In this document: in pieces, positions 9,460 to 18,729 of the stretch
How the letters are laid out: every line of letters starts with the position of its first letter
Position numbering within the stretch: the stretch's first letter is position 1
Origin: an uncultured Pseudomonadales bacterium
GTDB lineage: Bacteria > Pseudomonadota > Gammaproteobacteria > Pseudomonadales > Cellvibrionaceae
Reading direction: 5' to 3'
Assembly (NCBI GenBank): GCA_947494095.1
Contig: CANLTI010000022.1
Span: forward strand, 1-64,000
DNA: 64,000 nt
Translations under genes and position numbers: made by a program
The notes under the pieces: model-generated
What the model was told of the DNA's origin: nothing
Seen by the model: only the letters and a program-made list of their open reading frames with translations
The model's database searches: none

Positions 9460-9640
9460 GAGTCCTCGATTTTGTGCTTATGCAAAGCCTACTTTTACAT
9501 CCATACTGGGTGGGGTGCTAATAAGTGCTCTCGGCAGCTGGCTTCTACACTGCTTGGCAGTTAAATAGCCAAAAATAAGTATCAAGTGAGGTTTATTTGC
9601 CTGATAGGGTAGCTATGTTAACTATTCTGAACGCTCATTG
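9460..9640. mobile_element. Decayed relative of the IS66-like element family
   Basis: Similar along its length to 40740-40870, in the same orientation. It has a degraded 22-nt hairpin (GATTTTG, loop TGCTTATG, CAAAGCC at 9468-9489), then TA, then CATCCATACTGGG, TAATAAGTGCTCTCGGC and GTTAAATAGCCAAAAATAA. Ends are not clear; TTAACTATTC near 9618 may be one relic. No target duplication is visible. Confidence 0.5.
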
Positions 9641-9681
9641 TGAACCATTATCATTCAACGGTATCTAGATTAAGAGTGTAC

Positions 9682-9757
9682 TTTGATGGCTTAGGTCTGT
9701 TATTTGATAGCTTAGGTTTTGTTATTTGATGGCTTAGGCCTGTTATTTGATAGCTTA
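9682..9757 (+). repeat. Tandem repeat, about 3.5 units of 21-22 bp
   Basis: Units start TTTGATGGCTTAGG or TTTGATAGCTTAGG and end CTGTTA or TTTGTTA, alternating G and A at one position. The array lies 60 bp upstream of maf in the mreD-maf gap. It has no reading frame. Confidence 0.75.
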
Positions 9758-9815
9758 AGCTTCATCATCAGACAGTGCTGAGCTTATTACTCCATCATTT
9801 TGGTTTGTTAAATAT

Positions 9816-10400
9816 ATGATAAAAAAATTACTCTTAGCCTCTAAATCACCCCGCCGGGCAGAGCTATTACAGCAAATAGGAGTGCCTTTTGAGGTGATTA
9901 GCGTTGATGTACCTGAGCTGCGCGCCGACGCAGAGGCGCCAATGAATTATGTCTTGCGCCTAGCCCGCGATAAGGCGCGCGCGGGTGCACAGGCGTATAC
10001 GGCTCAAAAATGCCCTGTATTGGGTGCCGATACGATTGTTGAGTGCCAAGGCCAAGTACTGGAAAAGCCCAAAGATGCCGCTCAAGGGGCGCAGATGCTG
10101 GCGCTTTTAAGTGGTAATACGCATAAAGTGCACACCGCAATCGCTGTATGCGAGGGCGATAAATTACTGGCAGAACTTGTTACAAGCGAAGTCACCTTTA
10201 GGGTTATTAGCCCTGCCGAGATTGCCGCTTATTGGCAAACCGGTGAGCCTTGCGATAAAGCCGGCGGTTATGGGATACAGGGGTTTGGCGGTGTATTTGT
10301 GAGTCACCTTGCGGGCAGTTACTCGGGGGTGATGGGTTTGCCTGTCGCGCAAACCCAACAATTGCTTAGCCAGTTTACAATTGCGTATTGGCAGCGTTAA
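9816..10400 (+). CDS. maf: Maf-family nucleotide pyrophosphatase (YhdE type)
   Basis: 194 aa. Maf/YhdE proteins hydrolyse dTTP, UTP and modified pyrimidine nucleotides to monophosphates and have been linked to septation control. The signature SKSPRRAELL sits at residues 9-18, followed by GADTIVEC with the catalytic Asp and the EPCDKAGGYGIQG motif. Length is typical. It lies between mreD and rng as in many gammaproteobacteria. Confidence 0.93.
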   Translation: MIKKLLLASKSPRRAELLQQIGVPFEVISVDVPELRADAEAPMNYVLRLARDKARAGAQAYTAQKCPVLGADTIVECQGQVLEKPKDAAQGAQMLALLSGNTHKVHTAIAVCEGDKLLAELVTSEVTFRVISPAEIAAYWQTGEPCDKAGGYGIQGFGGVFVSHLAGSYSGVMGLPVAQTQQLLSQFTIAYWQR

Positions 10401-10509
10401 CTTAACCCGTCACTATGGTATCGCTGCTGTGGCTCAGCCGTCAGCGGTATGTGATCGACTCAACGCTTTAATGTTTATTCATACACTTAAAACCAGCAGG
10501 GAGAAATCT

Positions 10510-11988
10510 GTGAGAGATGAAATTCTCGTTAACTTTGGCCCCACAGAAACACGCGCTGCCTTGGTCGAAAACGGCGTAGTACAGGAAATTTATATAGAGC
10601 GTACGCAAAAGCGCGGTATTGTTGGCAACATTTATAAAGGTAAAGTGGTGCGTGTGCTCCCGGGTATGCAGGCGGCTTTTGTCGATATTGGGCTGGAGCG
10701 TGCAGGCTTTATTCACGCGGGTGATATCTCGTTGCTCAACGAAGATGGGGTAGAAAAGAAGTCGCAAGAAACAGCCGATATTCGCTGTTTATTGCGTGAA
10801 GGCCAGCAAGTGCTGGTGCAGGTGACCAAAGATCCCATAAGCACCAAGGGTGCACGTTTAACCACGCATATTTCGGTGTCTGCGCGCTATTTGGTGTATA
10901 TGCCTAACAGTGAGCATATTGGTATATCTAACCGCATAGAAGATGGCGCCGAACGCGAGCGGCTAAAAGCGGCGGTTGCCGAGCTGACCGGTGAATACCA
11001 AGCGCAGTACGGTGGCGGGTTTATTGTGCGCACAGCCGCCGAGGGTGCCTCTGTTGACGAGCTTAAAGCCGATATTCCGTTTGTGTACAAGTTGTGGCAC
11101 AACCTTGCAGACAAAATCAAAAAGAGCAAAGCCCCGACGTTGGTGTATGAAGACCTTCCGCTGTATATGCGCACCGTTCGCGATTTAATGCAGCCATCAC
11201 TCGAAAAAGTACGCATTGATTCGCGTGAATCATTACAAAAAATGGAGAATTTTGCGCAATATTATGCGCCTGAAATTGGTGGGCGCATTGAGCACTACCC
11301 CGGTCCACGGCCTATTTTTGATTTGTATGGCGTTGAAGACGAGCTTAAAAAAGCGCTAGAAACTCACGTGCCGCTTAAATCGGGTGGTTACTTGATTATT
11401 GAACAAACCGAAGCTATGTCGACGGTCGATGTCAATACTGGCGCGTTTGTTGGGCATCGCAATTTAGAAGAAACCATCTTTAAAACCAACCTAGAAGCCG
11501 CCTCGGCTATTGCACGGCAGCTACGGTTACGCAATTTAGGTGGTATTATTATTCTCGATTTTATTGATATGAGCGACCCCGAGCATCAGCGCCAAGTATT
11601 GCGCACCCTCGAAAAGCATTTAGAGCGCGACCGTGCAAAAACTAACGTTATGGGAGTGTCTCAGCTAGGCTTAGTCGAGATGACGCGTAAACGCACTAGT
11701 GAATCGCTAGGGCAAATGCTATGTGTGCCTTGCTCTGTGTGTAATGGCCGCGGTATTTTAAAGTCGCCTGAAACCGTGTGTTATGAGATATTTCGGGAAA
11801 TATTGCGTGAAGCACGCAATTATGACGAGACAAAATTATTGGTACTGGCCTCGCAGGTGGTGATTGATCGCTTACTGGATGAGGAGTCGGACAATGTGGC
11901 AGACTTGGAAATGTTTATTAAGCGTTCTATCCAGTTTCAAGTCGAGGCGCTGTACAACCAAGAGCAATACGATATTGTGTTGGTTTAG
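10510..11988 (+). CDS. rng: Ribonuclease G
   Basis: 492 aa endoribonuclease of the RNase E/G family, which matures the 16S rRNA 5' end and decays some mRNAs. The S1 domain (about residues 35-125) contains GNIYKGKVVRVLPGMQAAF, followed by the catalytic core with the DVNTG motif and IILDFIDM. CVPCSVCNGRG near the end carries the zinc-link cysteines. The frame is open from 10381, but the GTG at 10510 is the better start. It has AGGGAG 7 nt upstream, gives the family N-terminus (RDEILVNFGPTETRAAL) and a length close to the 489 aa of E. coli. Confidence 0.95.
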   Translation: MRDEILVNFGPTETRAALVENGVVQEIYIERTQKRGIVGNIYKGKVVRVLPGMQAAFVDIGLERAGFIHAGDISLLNEDGVEKKSQETADIRCLLREGQQVLVQVTKDPISTKGARLTTHISVSARYLVYMPNSEHIGISNRIEDGAERERLKAAVAELTGEYQAQYGGGFIVRTAAEGASVDELKADIPFVYKLWHNLADKIKKSKAPTLVYEDLPLYMRTVRDLMQPSLEKVRIDSRESLQKMENFAQYYAPEIGGRIEHYPGPRPIFDLYGVEDELKKALETHVPLKSGGYLIIEQTEAMSTVDVNTGAFVGHRNLEETIFKTNLEAASAIARQLRLRNLGGIIILDFIDMSDPEHQRQVLRTLEKHLERDRAKTNVMGVSQLGLVEMTRKRTSESLGQMLCVPCSVCNGRGILKSPETVCYEIFREILREARNYDETKLLVLASQVVIDRLLDEESDNVADLEMFIKRSIQFQVEALYNQEQYDIVLV

Positions 11989-12067
11989 CGCACTGGCGCC
12001 GATATTCATTAGCCCTAAAACTTGATGTGACAAAATTGATTGTAAGTATTATATCTGGTGTGATGTT

Positions 12068-15000
12068 GTGATATTACCCCGCCGTTTTTGGAAACCGTTA
12101 GTGCGCTTTGTGTGGGGCATGGCGGTTTTTTTGGTCATATTTTTGGCTGTTTTTGTACAGTTAGGACGCTTTGCTTTCCCCTACCTTAATGAGCATAAAG
12201 CTTACTTTGAGGGTCAGTTATCTCATCGCTTAGGCGCCACCATTACGTTAGAAGCCATTAATGCTCGCTGGGATGGCCTTCGGCCTTCGGTCGAGTTGGT
12301 GGGTGTTGATATTAGCCATGGCGACCAAGGCGGTAGCTTTTTTGCCAGTCGTTTATCAGCCGAAATCAATTTGTTATCGACGTTACACGATTGGCGTCTT
12401 GCACTGGGTAAGCTTAATTTTGATGGCTTAAGTATGTTGCTTGAGCAAAGCCAAGATGGCGCGTGGCGCGTGGTGGGCTTGCCGCAATCGTCGGCCGGTG
12501 ACCGCAATTTTACGATCGACGATCCGTTAGATATCTTCTTGTTTGGGCGGCGTTTAGAGCTCACCAATACTCAGCTTGCGTTTAAATTTAGAACCGGCCA
12601 TGTTGCCGAAATTAACGTGCCGAGTGTCTCTTTAGAAAACGACCATGACTTCCATCGCTTAAAGGCTAAGCTCGATGTCGATGCCGACTCTAACGCCGTG
12701 TATTTTGTTGTTGAGGGTAACGGCGACCCCCGTGACGATAAAAACTTTAGTGCAAAAGGGTATTTACAGCTTAAGCAGTTCCCGTTACAAAAAGTGGTGG
12801 CAGCGACAGGCTTAAACAAAGGTTTACACATAGAGCCCGGTTTATGGAGCGAAGGCAGTCGCGTTGATATGCAGCTGTGGTTTGCCGGCTCTGTCGCGAA
12901 AGGGATTGTTTTTAATGGTGGTGCCGAGGCCTCGGGATTACCGTTTGAGTTGCCTGGCAATATTGAAGCGCCGGCTATTCCTTATTTTAAATACGCAGGA
13001 GCGTGGAGCAAAGCAGAAGGCTTGTTTACGCAAGTTGATGGCTTTGGCTTTAGCTGGGCTAATGCGCAAATCCCACCTTTAGATTTAGAGTTGCGTGCGA
13101 GCTTGCATCGCCCGGTATCGCTGAGCGTACGCGAGCTTGATGTGACGGCCTGGAGCCATGTTGCCGGAACGCTAAAACTCAATAATACCATTGCTAAGCT
13201 ACAAGGCTTATTGCAGCCTGGCGGCATATTGCGCAATATTGGCGTGACACTCACCAGCGCGCAAGAGGGTTATTTTAATTTACAGGCTAACGTGATTGAT
13301 GCCGCAGTCGAAAGCTGGCAAGGCGCACCGCAAGTTCGCCACGCGACAGGCTTTATAGAGGCCAGTGCACTGAAAGGCCGAATGGTGATTGCGGCGAATG
13401 ACGGCTTTGCGATGCATTACCCGATTGTATATAAAAAGCCACTCAGTTTCTCGCAGGCATCGGGTGAGGTTGCTTGGTTTGTTAACTTAGAGGACTCCAT
13501 TGTTTATGTGACCTCTGGGCTTTTACAGTTAAAAGGTGTGGGCGGTGATGGCGCGGGTTATTTATCGTTATCGTTGCCGTTTAAAAAAATGCCCAATCAA
13601 GAGCCCGAGATGTGCTTGGTTGTAGGGATGCGTGAGAGCTCTGTGCGCTATCACGAAAATTATGTACCTTATACGATCCCAAGCTCACTGTATAAATGGT
13701 TAGGGCAAAGCATCAAAGAAGGCGACCTAACCGATGGCGGGTTTATTTATCGCGGCTCTTTATTGCCCAAACCTTTGCGCCCGCGTACTTTGCAATTGGG
13801 TATGAAAATTCATAGCGCCGAGCTGGCCTTTGACCCAGCGTGGCCGATTTTAAAAAATGCGGATGCCTCTTTGTTGGTTGATGATATGGCTTTGGTGGTG
13901 GCAGTCGATCAGGGGGAGTTACTGGGTAACCAATTAACGGCTGGGCGAGTAAAACTGATCAAAACCTCTAGCGATAAAATGGCGCTGTCGATTACCGGTA
14001 ATATACGCGGCGATACTGCAAATGCGCTTGCGTTGTTACGCTCTAGCCCCGTTGACGATGTTGCAGGTGAGGCATTGGCGCAGTTTGATGCCAGTGGTCT
14101 TTATACGGGCAGTGTAGAGTTATTTATTCCCTTAGAGGGCGGCCTTAATGACGGTTGGCAAGATATTCAAGCTACGTTACACGATGGTCAGTTTGCGCTG
14201 CCGGATGTGGGCTTGAACTTTGACCAAGTGAGTGGCGATATTCGCTACCATACACAACAAGGTTTAACCGCTAAACGAATCCAAGCGCAGTTATGGGGTC
14301 AGCCGGTGAGCGCCTCTTTAAATACCCTTAAAGATCAGCAAGGTCGCTTATTAAAATTAGACTTTGATGGCACCATGGCTACGCACGATTTACACGCTTG
14401 GCTCAAGCGGCCTATATTTAATTATATGCAAGGCAAAACACAGGTTGCTGGCTGGCTAAAGCTTCCCTTTGATCACCCAACGCAAGGCATTGAGTTACAA
14501 GCGAGCACGCAGCTGCAAGGCGTTACCTTGGCCTATCCCAAGCCCTACGCTAAAGCCGTCGATGAAAAACTGGGGCTGGATGTTTTTTACTCATTACCGG
14601 CGGGGCAGTCATTGAGTCGCATCGCGATTAGAGCCAGTAATGGCCTAAACAGCGAGCTATTAATGCAAGGTGGTAGTTTATTGGGTCTTGATGTGGGTAT
14701 TAATGCAAGTGCACATGCCTCTGCTGGCGATATGCGCTTGCATGGTGAGCTAGCGCATATTGATATCAAACCTTGGACTGAGTTTGTCTTGGAGTACCTC
14801 GATGCTTTGGAGCTGGCTAATCTCAGTGCCGAACAGCAAGCGTTAGCTGAGGGTTTACCGGCAACCTCAAGCGTTGTTGCGCCTAAATTTTCTATGGGGG
14901 TTAAAGCAAAAACAGCCGCCGTTGATGACCTAGTGATTCATGACCTCGCCCTATGGGGTAAAGAATTAGACAACTCTTGGTATTTTGATATTGAGACATC

Positions 15001-16063
15001 GCTTGCGGTGGCTAATTACCAGCGTTTTAATAATGGCGATCCCTCTAAAGTGCATTTTGAATATTTACACTTACCCAAAACCGATGGCTCGCTCGATCCC
15101 TCTGAACCTCAGGTTAGTGTACTGGCCGATGTCGCTCTTGAGCATCTAGAGCCGATGGAAGTTAAAATTGATGAGTTGGCGATTGCAGGTGAGGGTTGGG
15201 GATATGTATCTTTTGATTATCGCCCTGTACACAAGGGTTTACTGGCTAAAAATATTCGTGGTAATTTGCGAGGTTTAAAAAATTTAGGCGGGACCTTAGC
15301 GCTTTATAAACGTGATGTTGATGCTTGGGAAACAAGTTTTAGTGGCGTTGTACGCACAGCCAATGTGGGTAATGTGATGAAAAATTTTGGCTACCCAAGC
15401 ATGATTACCAGTCAAAAAGCGACATTTAACATTAGTGTTAATTGGCCTGGCTACCCCGACCAGCTAGATGTTAATGCGTTGGCCGGTACGGTTGACATTA
15501 AAATGTTAAAAGGCAAGTTTATGAGCGAAGAGGGCAAAGGCGATAGTGCATTTTTGAATTTAATTGCCCTATTAAATTTTGATACACTCGTGCGTCGCTT
15601 GCGATTAGATTTTTCGGATTTAAGTGCCGAAGGTTTGGCTTATGATAGCGTCACTGGGCAATTGAATTTTAAAAATGATTATGTACATTTAACGCATGAA
15701 GCGCCCTTAAAAGTAGATACAACATCGGCTGATTTACAATTGTTTGGCGATATAAACCTTAAGGCGCAAACCATTGACAGTCAATTGGTTGCCACCTTGC
15801 CTATTGCGGGTAATTTAGCGGTTGCCGCTGCGCTAACGGCAGGTTTGCCAGCTGCCGTTGGAGTGTATGTGGTGGGTAAATTATTTAAAGAGCAAGTGGA
15901 TGACTTTGCGAGTGTACGCTATAACGTGACCGGTAGCTGGGATGAGCCCAAAATGGATGTGGATAAAATTTTTGAAAGTAAGTCGCGTCCTAAAAATATT
16001 AAAAACACTCTCACTGAAGAAGATAAGGCTGGGCAAGAGCCCAGTAGCTTACCGCTTTTATAG
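12068..16063 (+). CDS. yhdP: YhdP-family large AsmA-like protein
   Basis: 1331 aa. YhdP is an inner-membrane-anchored, periplasm-spanning protein of the AsmA clan that helps move phospholipids to the outer membrane. One N-terminal membrane helix (about residues 12-35) is followed by a long beta-rich repeat region and a conserved C-terminal part (GYPDQLDVNALAGTVDIKM, then a hydrophobic hairpin near 1255-1285). The GTG start at 12068 is 80 nt after rng. The usual neighbour tldD is absent; a convergent sthA-like gene follows. Identification is from position, size and architecture. Confidence 0.88.
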   Translation: MILPRRFWKPLVRFVWGMAVFLVIFLAVFVQLGRFAFPYLNEHKAYFEGQLSHRLGATITLEAINARWDGLRPSVELVGVDISHGDQGGSFFASRLSAEINLLSTLHDWRLALGKLNFDGLSMLLEQSQDGAWRVVGLPQSSAGDRNFTIDDPLDIFLFGRRLELTNTQLAFKFRTGHVAEINVPSVSLENDHDFHRLKAKLDVDADSNAVYFVVEGNGDPRDDKNFSAKGYLQLKQFPLQKVVAATGLNKGLHIEPGLWSEGSRVDMQLWFAGSVAKGIVFNGGAEASGLPFELPGNIEAPAIPYFKYAGAWSKAEGLFTQVDGFGFSWANAQIPPLDLELRASLHRPVSLSVRELDVTAWSHVAGTLKLNNTIAKLQGLLQPGGILRNIGVTLTSAQEGYFNLQANVIDAAVESWQGAPQVRHATGFIEASALKGRMVIAANDGFAMHYPIVYKKPLSFSQASGEVAWFVNLEDSIVYVTSGLLQLKGVGGDGAGYLSLSLPFKKMPNQEPEMCLVVGMRESSVRYHENYVPYTIPSSLYKWLGQSIKEGDLTDGGFIYRGSLLPKPLRPRTLQLGMKIHSAELAFDPAWPILKNADASLLVDDMALVVAVDQGELLGNQLTAGRVKLIKTSSDKMALSITGNIRGDTANALALLRSSPVDDVAGEALAQFDASGLYTGSVELFIPLEGGLNDGWQDIQATLHDGQFALPDVGLNFDQVSGDIRYHTQQGLTAKRIQAQLWGQPVSASLNTLKDQQGRLLKLDFDGTMATHDLHAWLKRPIFNYMQGKTQVAGWLKLPFDHPTQGIELQASTQLQGVTLAYPKPYAKAVDEKLGLDVFYSLPAGQSLSRIAIRASNGLNSELLMQGGSLLGLDVGINASAHASAGDMRLHGELAHIDIKPWTEFVLEYLDALELANLSAEQQALAEGLPATSSVVAPKFSMGVKAKTAAVDDLVIHDLALWGKELDNSWYFDIETSLAVANYQRFNNGDPSKVHFEYLHLPKTDGSLDPSEPQVSVLADVALEHLEPMEVKIDELAIAGEGWGYVSFDYRPVHKGLLAKNIRGNLRGLKNLGGTLALYKRDVDAWETSFSGVVRTANVGNVMKNFGYPSMITSQKATFNISVNWPGYPDQLDVNALAGTVDIKMLKGKFMSEEGKGDSAFLNLIALLNFDTLVRRLRLDFSDLSAEGLAYDSVTGQLNFKNDYVHLTHEAPLKVDTTSADLQLFGDINLKAQTIDSQLVATLPIAGNLAVAAALTAGLPAAVGVYVVGKLFKEQVDDFASVRYNVTGSWDEPKMDVDKIFESKSRPKNIKNTLTEEDKAGQEPSSLPLL

Positions 16064-16141
16064 TCTTTTATAGTTAGGCGGGTATTTAACGATATGCTAG
16101 CGGCATGTGCTTAACACGGTTTATGCTTGCACGGTTTATAC

Positions 16142-17560
16142 TTAACACAGACGCTGGCCAATAATGCTCAGAGCTGCCACACGATAAGCTTCTGCTAATG
16201 TGGGGAAGTTAAAAATGTTATCGACAAATATATCGATATCACTGTGATTGATCATGGCCATTTGACCGATATGGATCAGCTCTGTCGCCCCTTCCCCCAC
16301 AATCATTACGCCGAGTATTTTTTTACCTTTTTGGTCGCAGACTATTTTTAATAAACCGTTTTGAATACCCGATATTTGGCCCCGGGCAATTTCATCAAAG
16401 CGCGCTTTGCCTACCAAGCAATTAGGGTGTTTGACTTTAGCTTGCGCTTCGCTTAAGCCGATAGATGAAAGCTCTGGAATAGAATAGATGCCCGTAGGAA
16501 TTATAGTGCTCATGTTACCCAGTGGGATATTCAGTGCATTACAGCTTGCTCGTCGACCTTGTTCCATCGATGCAGAGGCTAGGGACGGCGGCCCAATAAT
16601 ATCGCCGGCGGCATAAATCGTGGGTACGGCTGTTTTTAAATCTGTATCGACACTGATAAGACCGCGCTCATTAACCTCTAGCCCAGCATTGTGAATAAAC
16701 AGATCTTTGACATTAGAGATGCGCCCTGCTGCGCATAACAGCTTTTCACTTTTGATTTGCGTGCCGTCTTCTAGTTCGGTAATCACTGAGTTTGCGCCAT
16801 CCCAATAGGCTTTTATCACTTGGCGGTTACCCAGCCACGTGCCACCCATGTCTTCAAAACCGGCAATAAAGGTGTCGGTTAAATCATCATCTAAAAAGCC
16901 TAAAGGTCTAGGGTAGCGATCGATCATGGTGACCTTAACGCCTAGCGCCTGAAAGATAGAGGCGTATTCACTAGCAATAACACCACCTCCTAGCACTGCT
17001 AGGCTATGGGGTAAATACAGCATCGATAAAATAGAATCACTATCAAAAAGGTGCTCGTGATCAATTGCGACATGGTCGGGGGTACGCGGTTCGGAGCCTG
17101 TGGCAATCACAATATGCTCAGATTCATACAGTTGCACCTGGCCGCGCACATCGGTGACCGATATCTGCGTCGCCGACTCAAATTTAGCGCGGCCGTGAAT
17201 AAGGTCTACATTGTTGCGCGCCACTTGCCTACGCATATATTCATCGTGTGCATCGAGTACATCGGCTAAGCGGCTGATTAAGGTGGCTAGCTCAATGTCC
17301 TCGGGTAATTCAAAATTAGCAATTTCAGCACTTTGCCGCATAGCTCTTACGCGCAGTGCATTTTCGCGTAAGGTTTTTGATGGGATGGTACCGCGATGTA
17401 CACACGAGCCGCCAAGCTCACGGCTGCGCTCAATAAGGCCAACGTTGCGGCCCATTTTTGCCGCTTGAATGGCGGCTTTTTGCCCTGCAGGGCCGCTACC
17501 AATGACAATCATATCGTAGTGGTTTATGCAGCTTTGCTCAGTGGCGGTTGATTTATTCAT
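16142..17560 (-). CDS. sthA: Soluble pyridine nucleotide transhydrogenase (SthA-like flavoprotein)
   Basis: 472 aa pyridine nucleotide-disulfide oxidoreductase. The FAD-binding motif IGSGPAGQKAA is at residues 20-30 and the NAD(P) motif LGGGVIASEYAS lies in the middle. A dimerisation domain ends FNFPTLAEAYRVAAL. Where true disulfide reductases have CxxxxC, this protein has CVHRGT, so the second cysteine is Thr as in SthA. That argues for NADPH:NAD+ hydride transfer rather than disulfide reduction. It is clearly diverged from Pseudomonas SthA (SCVHRG instead of NCTHLG). The ATG overlaps the HDOD stop by 4 nt, so the two form an operon. Other flavoprotein oxidoreductases cannot be fully excluded. 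Confidence 0.8.
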   Translation of the reverse strand: MNKSTATEQSCINHYDMIVIGSGPAGQKAAIQAAKMGRNVGLIERSRELGGSCVHRGTIPSKTLRENALRVRAMRQSAEIANFELPEDIELATLISRLADVLDAHDEYMRRQVARNNVDLIHGRAKFESATQISVTDVRGQVQLYESEHIVIATGSEPRTPDHVAIDHEHLFDSDSILSMLYLPHSLAVLGGGVIASEYASIFQALGVKVTMIDRYPRPLGFLDDDLTDTFIAGFEDMGGTWLGNRQVIKAYWDGANSVITELEDGTQIKSEKLLCAAGRISNVKDLFIHNAGLEVNERGLISVDTDLKTAVPTIYAAGDIIGPPSLASASMEQGRRASCNALNIPLGNMSTIIPTGIYSIPELSSIGLSEAQAKVKHPNCLVGKARFDEIARGQISGIQNGLLKIVCDQKGKKILGVMIVGEGATELIHIGQMAMINHSDIDIFVDNIFNFPTLAEAYRVAALSIIGQRLC

Positions 17561-18417
17561 TGGCCCATCGCCTCCATGGCAGAATTTATAGCATCTTCTT
17601 TTTCGATCAATTTCTCGATGTCGTCGGGGTACAGGTTAAGGTCGGCAAGTACGGGTGATTTAATGAGTTGCTCGTGTGTGATTTTTTTAGTGAGCGATGT
17701 GCCTTTATAAAATCGGCGGGCAAACTCTGCTCCCGCGACCACAATCATTGTTTGCTCGGCACTTTTGCCTGCATTGGCGTAATCATCAAACCAGGTGACA
17801 ACATCACACACTAAACTGGGCATCTCCCATTGATGCACAACATTAATGCCCAGTGAGCGCTGGAAGTGCTGCTCTAGCTCAAACATCATGTTAGGGGGTA
17901 CATCTAGCTGAACTTTTTTGGCGGACTCTATAATCACCTGAATGGCGACAGGGCGGCCGATATCGTGCAGTAACCCGGCCAAAAAGGCCGCTTCTACATT
18001 GCGCCGACAGGCCCGTGCAATTTCTTTGGCCCACAGGCCTGCCATTAATGAAAATTGTAGTTCTGTTTGAATGTGCTTTTCGTAGCCTGGCACATTAAAC
18101 ATTTTACTATTGACCGAGGCGGCTAAGGCGATATCTGCAATCACCCGCATGCCCAGTCGCGTGATGGCCTGCTGCAAAGACACTAAGGTTGCGTTGGGCG
18201 AGTAAAGTGCCGAGTTTGCAATACGCATTACATGGCCGGCCAGCGGCTGATCACTTTGAATTAATGATGCTAAGTCCCCGGCATCAGACTCTGCATCATT
18301 GGTGAGCCGCATAACTTTATTGGCGACCTCGGGGAGCATAGGGACTTCGATATTGTCTTGCTGAATGCGCTCGGCAATGACATCAATGAATGAGGCTTCC
18401 TTAGGGGTTGTGCTCAT
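17557..18417 (-). CDS. HDOD-domain protein
   Basis: 286 aa, made up mainly of one HDOD domain (about residues 15-215). This degenerate HD-like fold is used in bacterial signalling and often paired with cyclic-di-GMP or two-component modules. Visible features are VPMLPEVANKVMRL, QSDQPLAGHVMRIANSALY and LLHDIGRP. No output domain was found. It sits 4 nt in overlap upstream of the sthA-like gene, an unusual pairing. A receiver-like gene starts divergently 312 bp away, so the three may be functionally linked. Confidence 0.85.
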   Translation of the reverse strand: MSTTPKEASFIDVIAERIQQDNIEVPMLPEVANKVMRLTNDAESDAGDLASLIQSDQPLAGHVMRIANSALYSPNATLVSLQQAITRLGMRVIADIALAASVNSKMFNVPGYEKHIQTELQFSLMAGLWAKEIARACRRNVEAAFLAGLLHDIGRPVAIQVIIESAKKVQLDVPPNMMFELEQHFQRSLGINVVHQWEMPSLVCDVVTWFDDYANAGKSAEQTMIVVAGAEFARRFYKGTSLTKKITHEQLIKSPVLADLNLYPDDIEKLIEKEDAINSAMEAMGQ

Positions 18418-18729
18418 GGGGCGCTCGCTAGTTAAGTTAAGTGTATCTCCCTATAAAGTTAGACCTTTTTGGTGATTTTGCCTTTATTCGTTTAGCTTTG
18501 GCGTTATCACGGCTTTAGTTGCAACGTGATAAGCCTGTTAAATGACAGTGCCTATTGCACAGGCGGTAAGGGCATGCTGTTAGTCAAAAAAACATTGCTA
18601 CTTTTGGCATGTTAAAGTGGTTAAAGCACTGGTTTTAAAAAACAGTGCTTATTATTTGCTGATCTCTTAATGTTGGCTAGTTTAAGAGGTAGGGCGTTGA
18701 TAATGTAAGTCAGTGGGCTGGGAGTAAAC
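18418..18729. other. Divergent intergenic region, HDOD gene and receiver-like gene
   Basis: 312 bp with no gene. The only structure seen is a hairpin with stem AAGCACTG/CAGTGCTT (18624-18650) and an A/T-rich loop. It lies on the side of the plus-strand gene and has no T-run. Promoters for both directions must lie here but no convincing boxes were found. Confidence 0.5.

Noticed and set aside
10381..10509. N-terminal extension of RNase G overlapping maf
   Set aside because: Conserved RNase G sequence begins at the GTG at 10510, which has a strong ribosome-binding site; the extension is not family-like.
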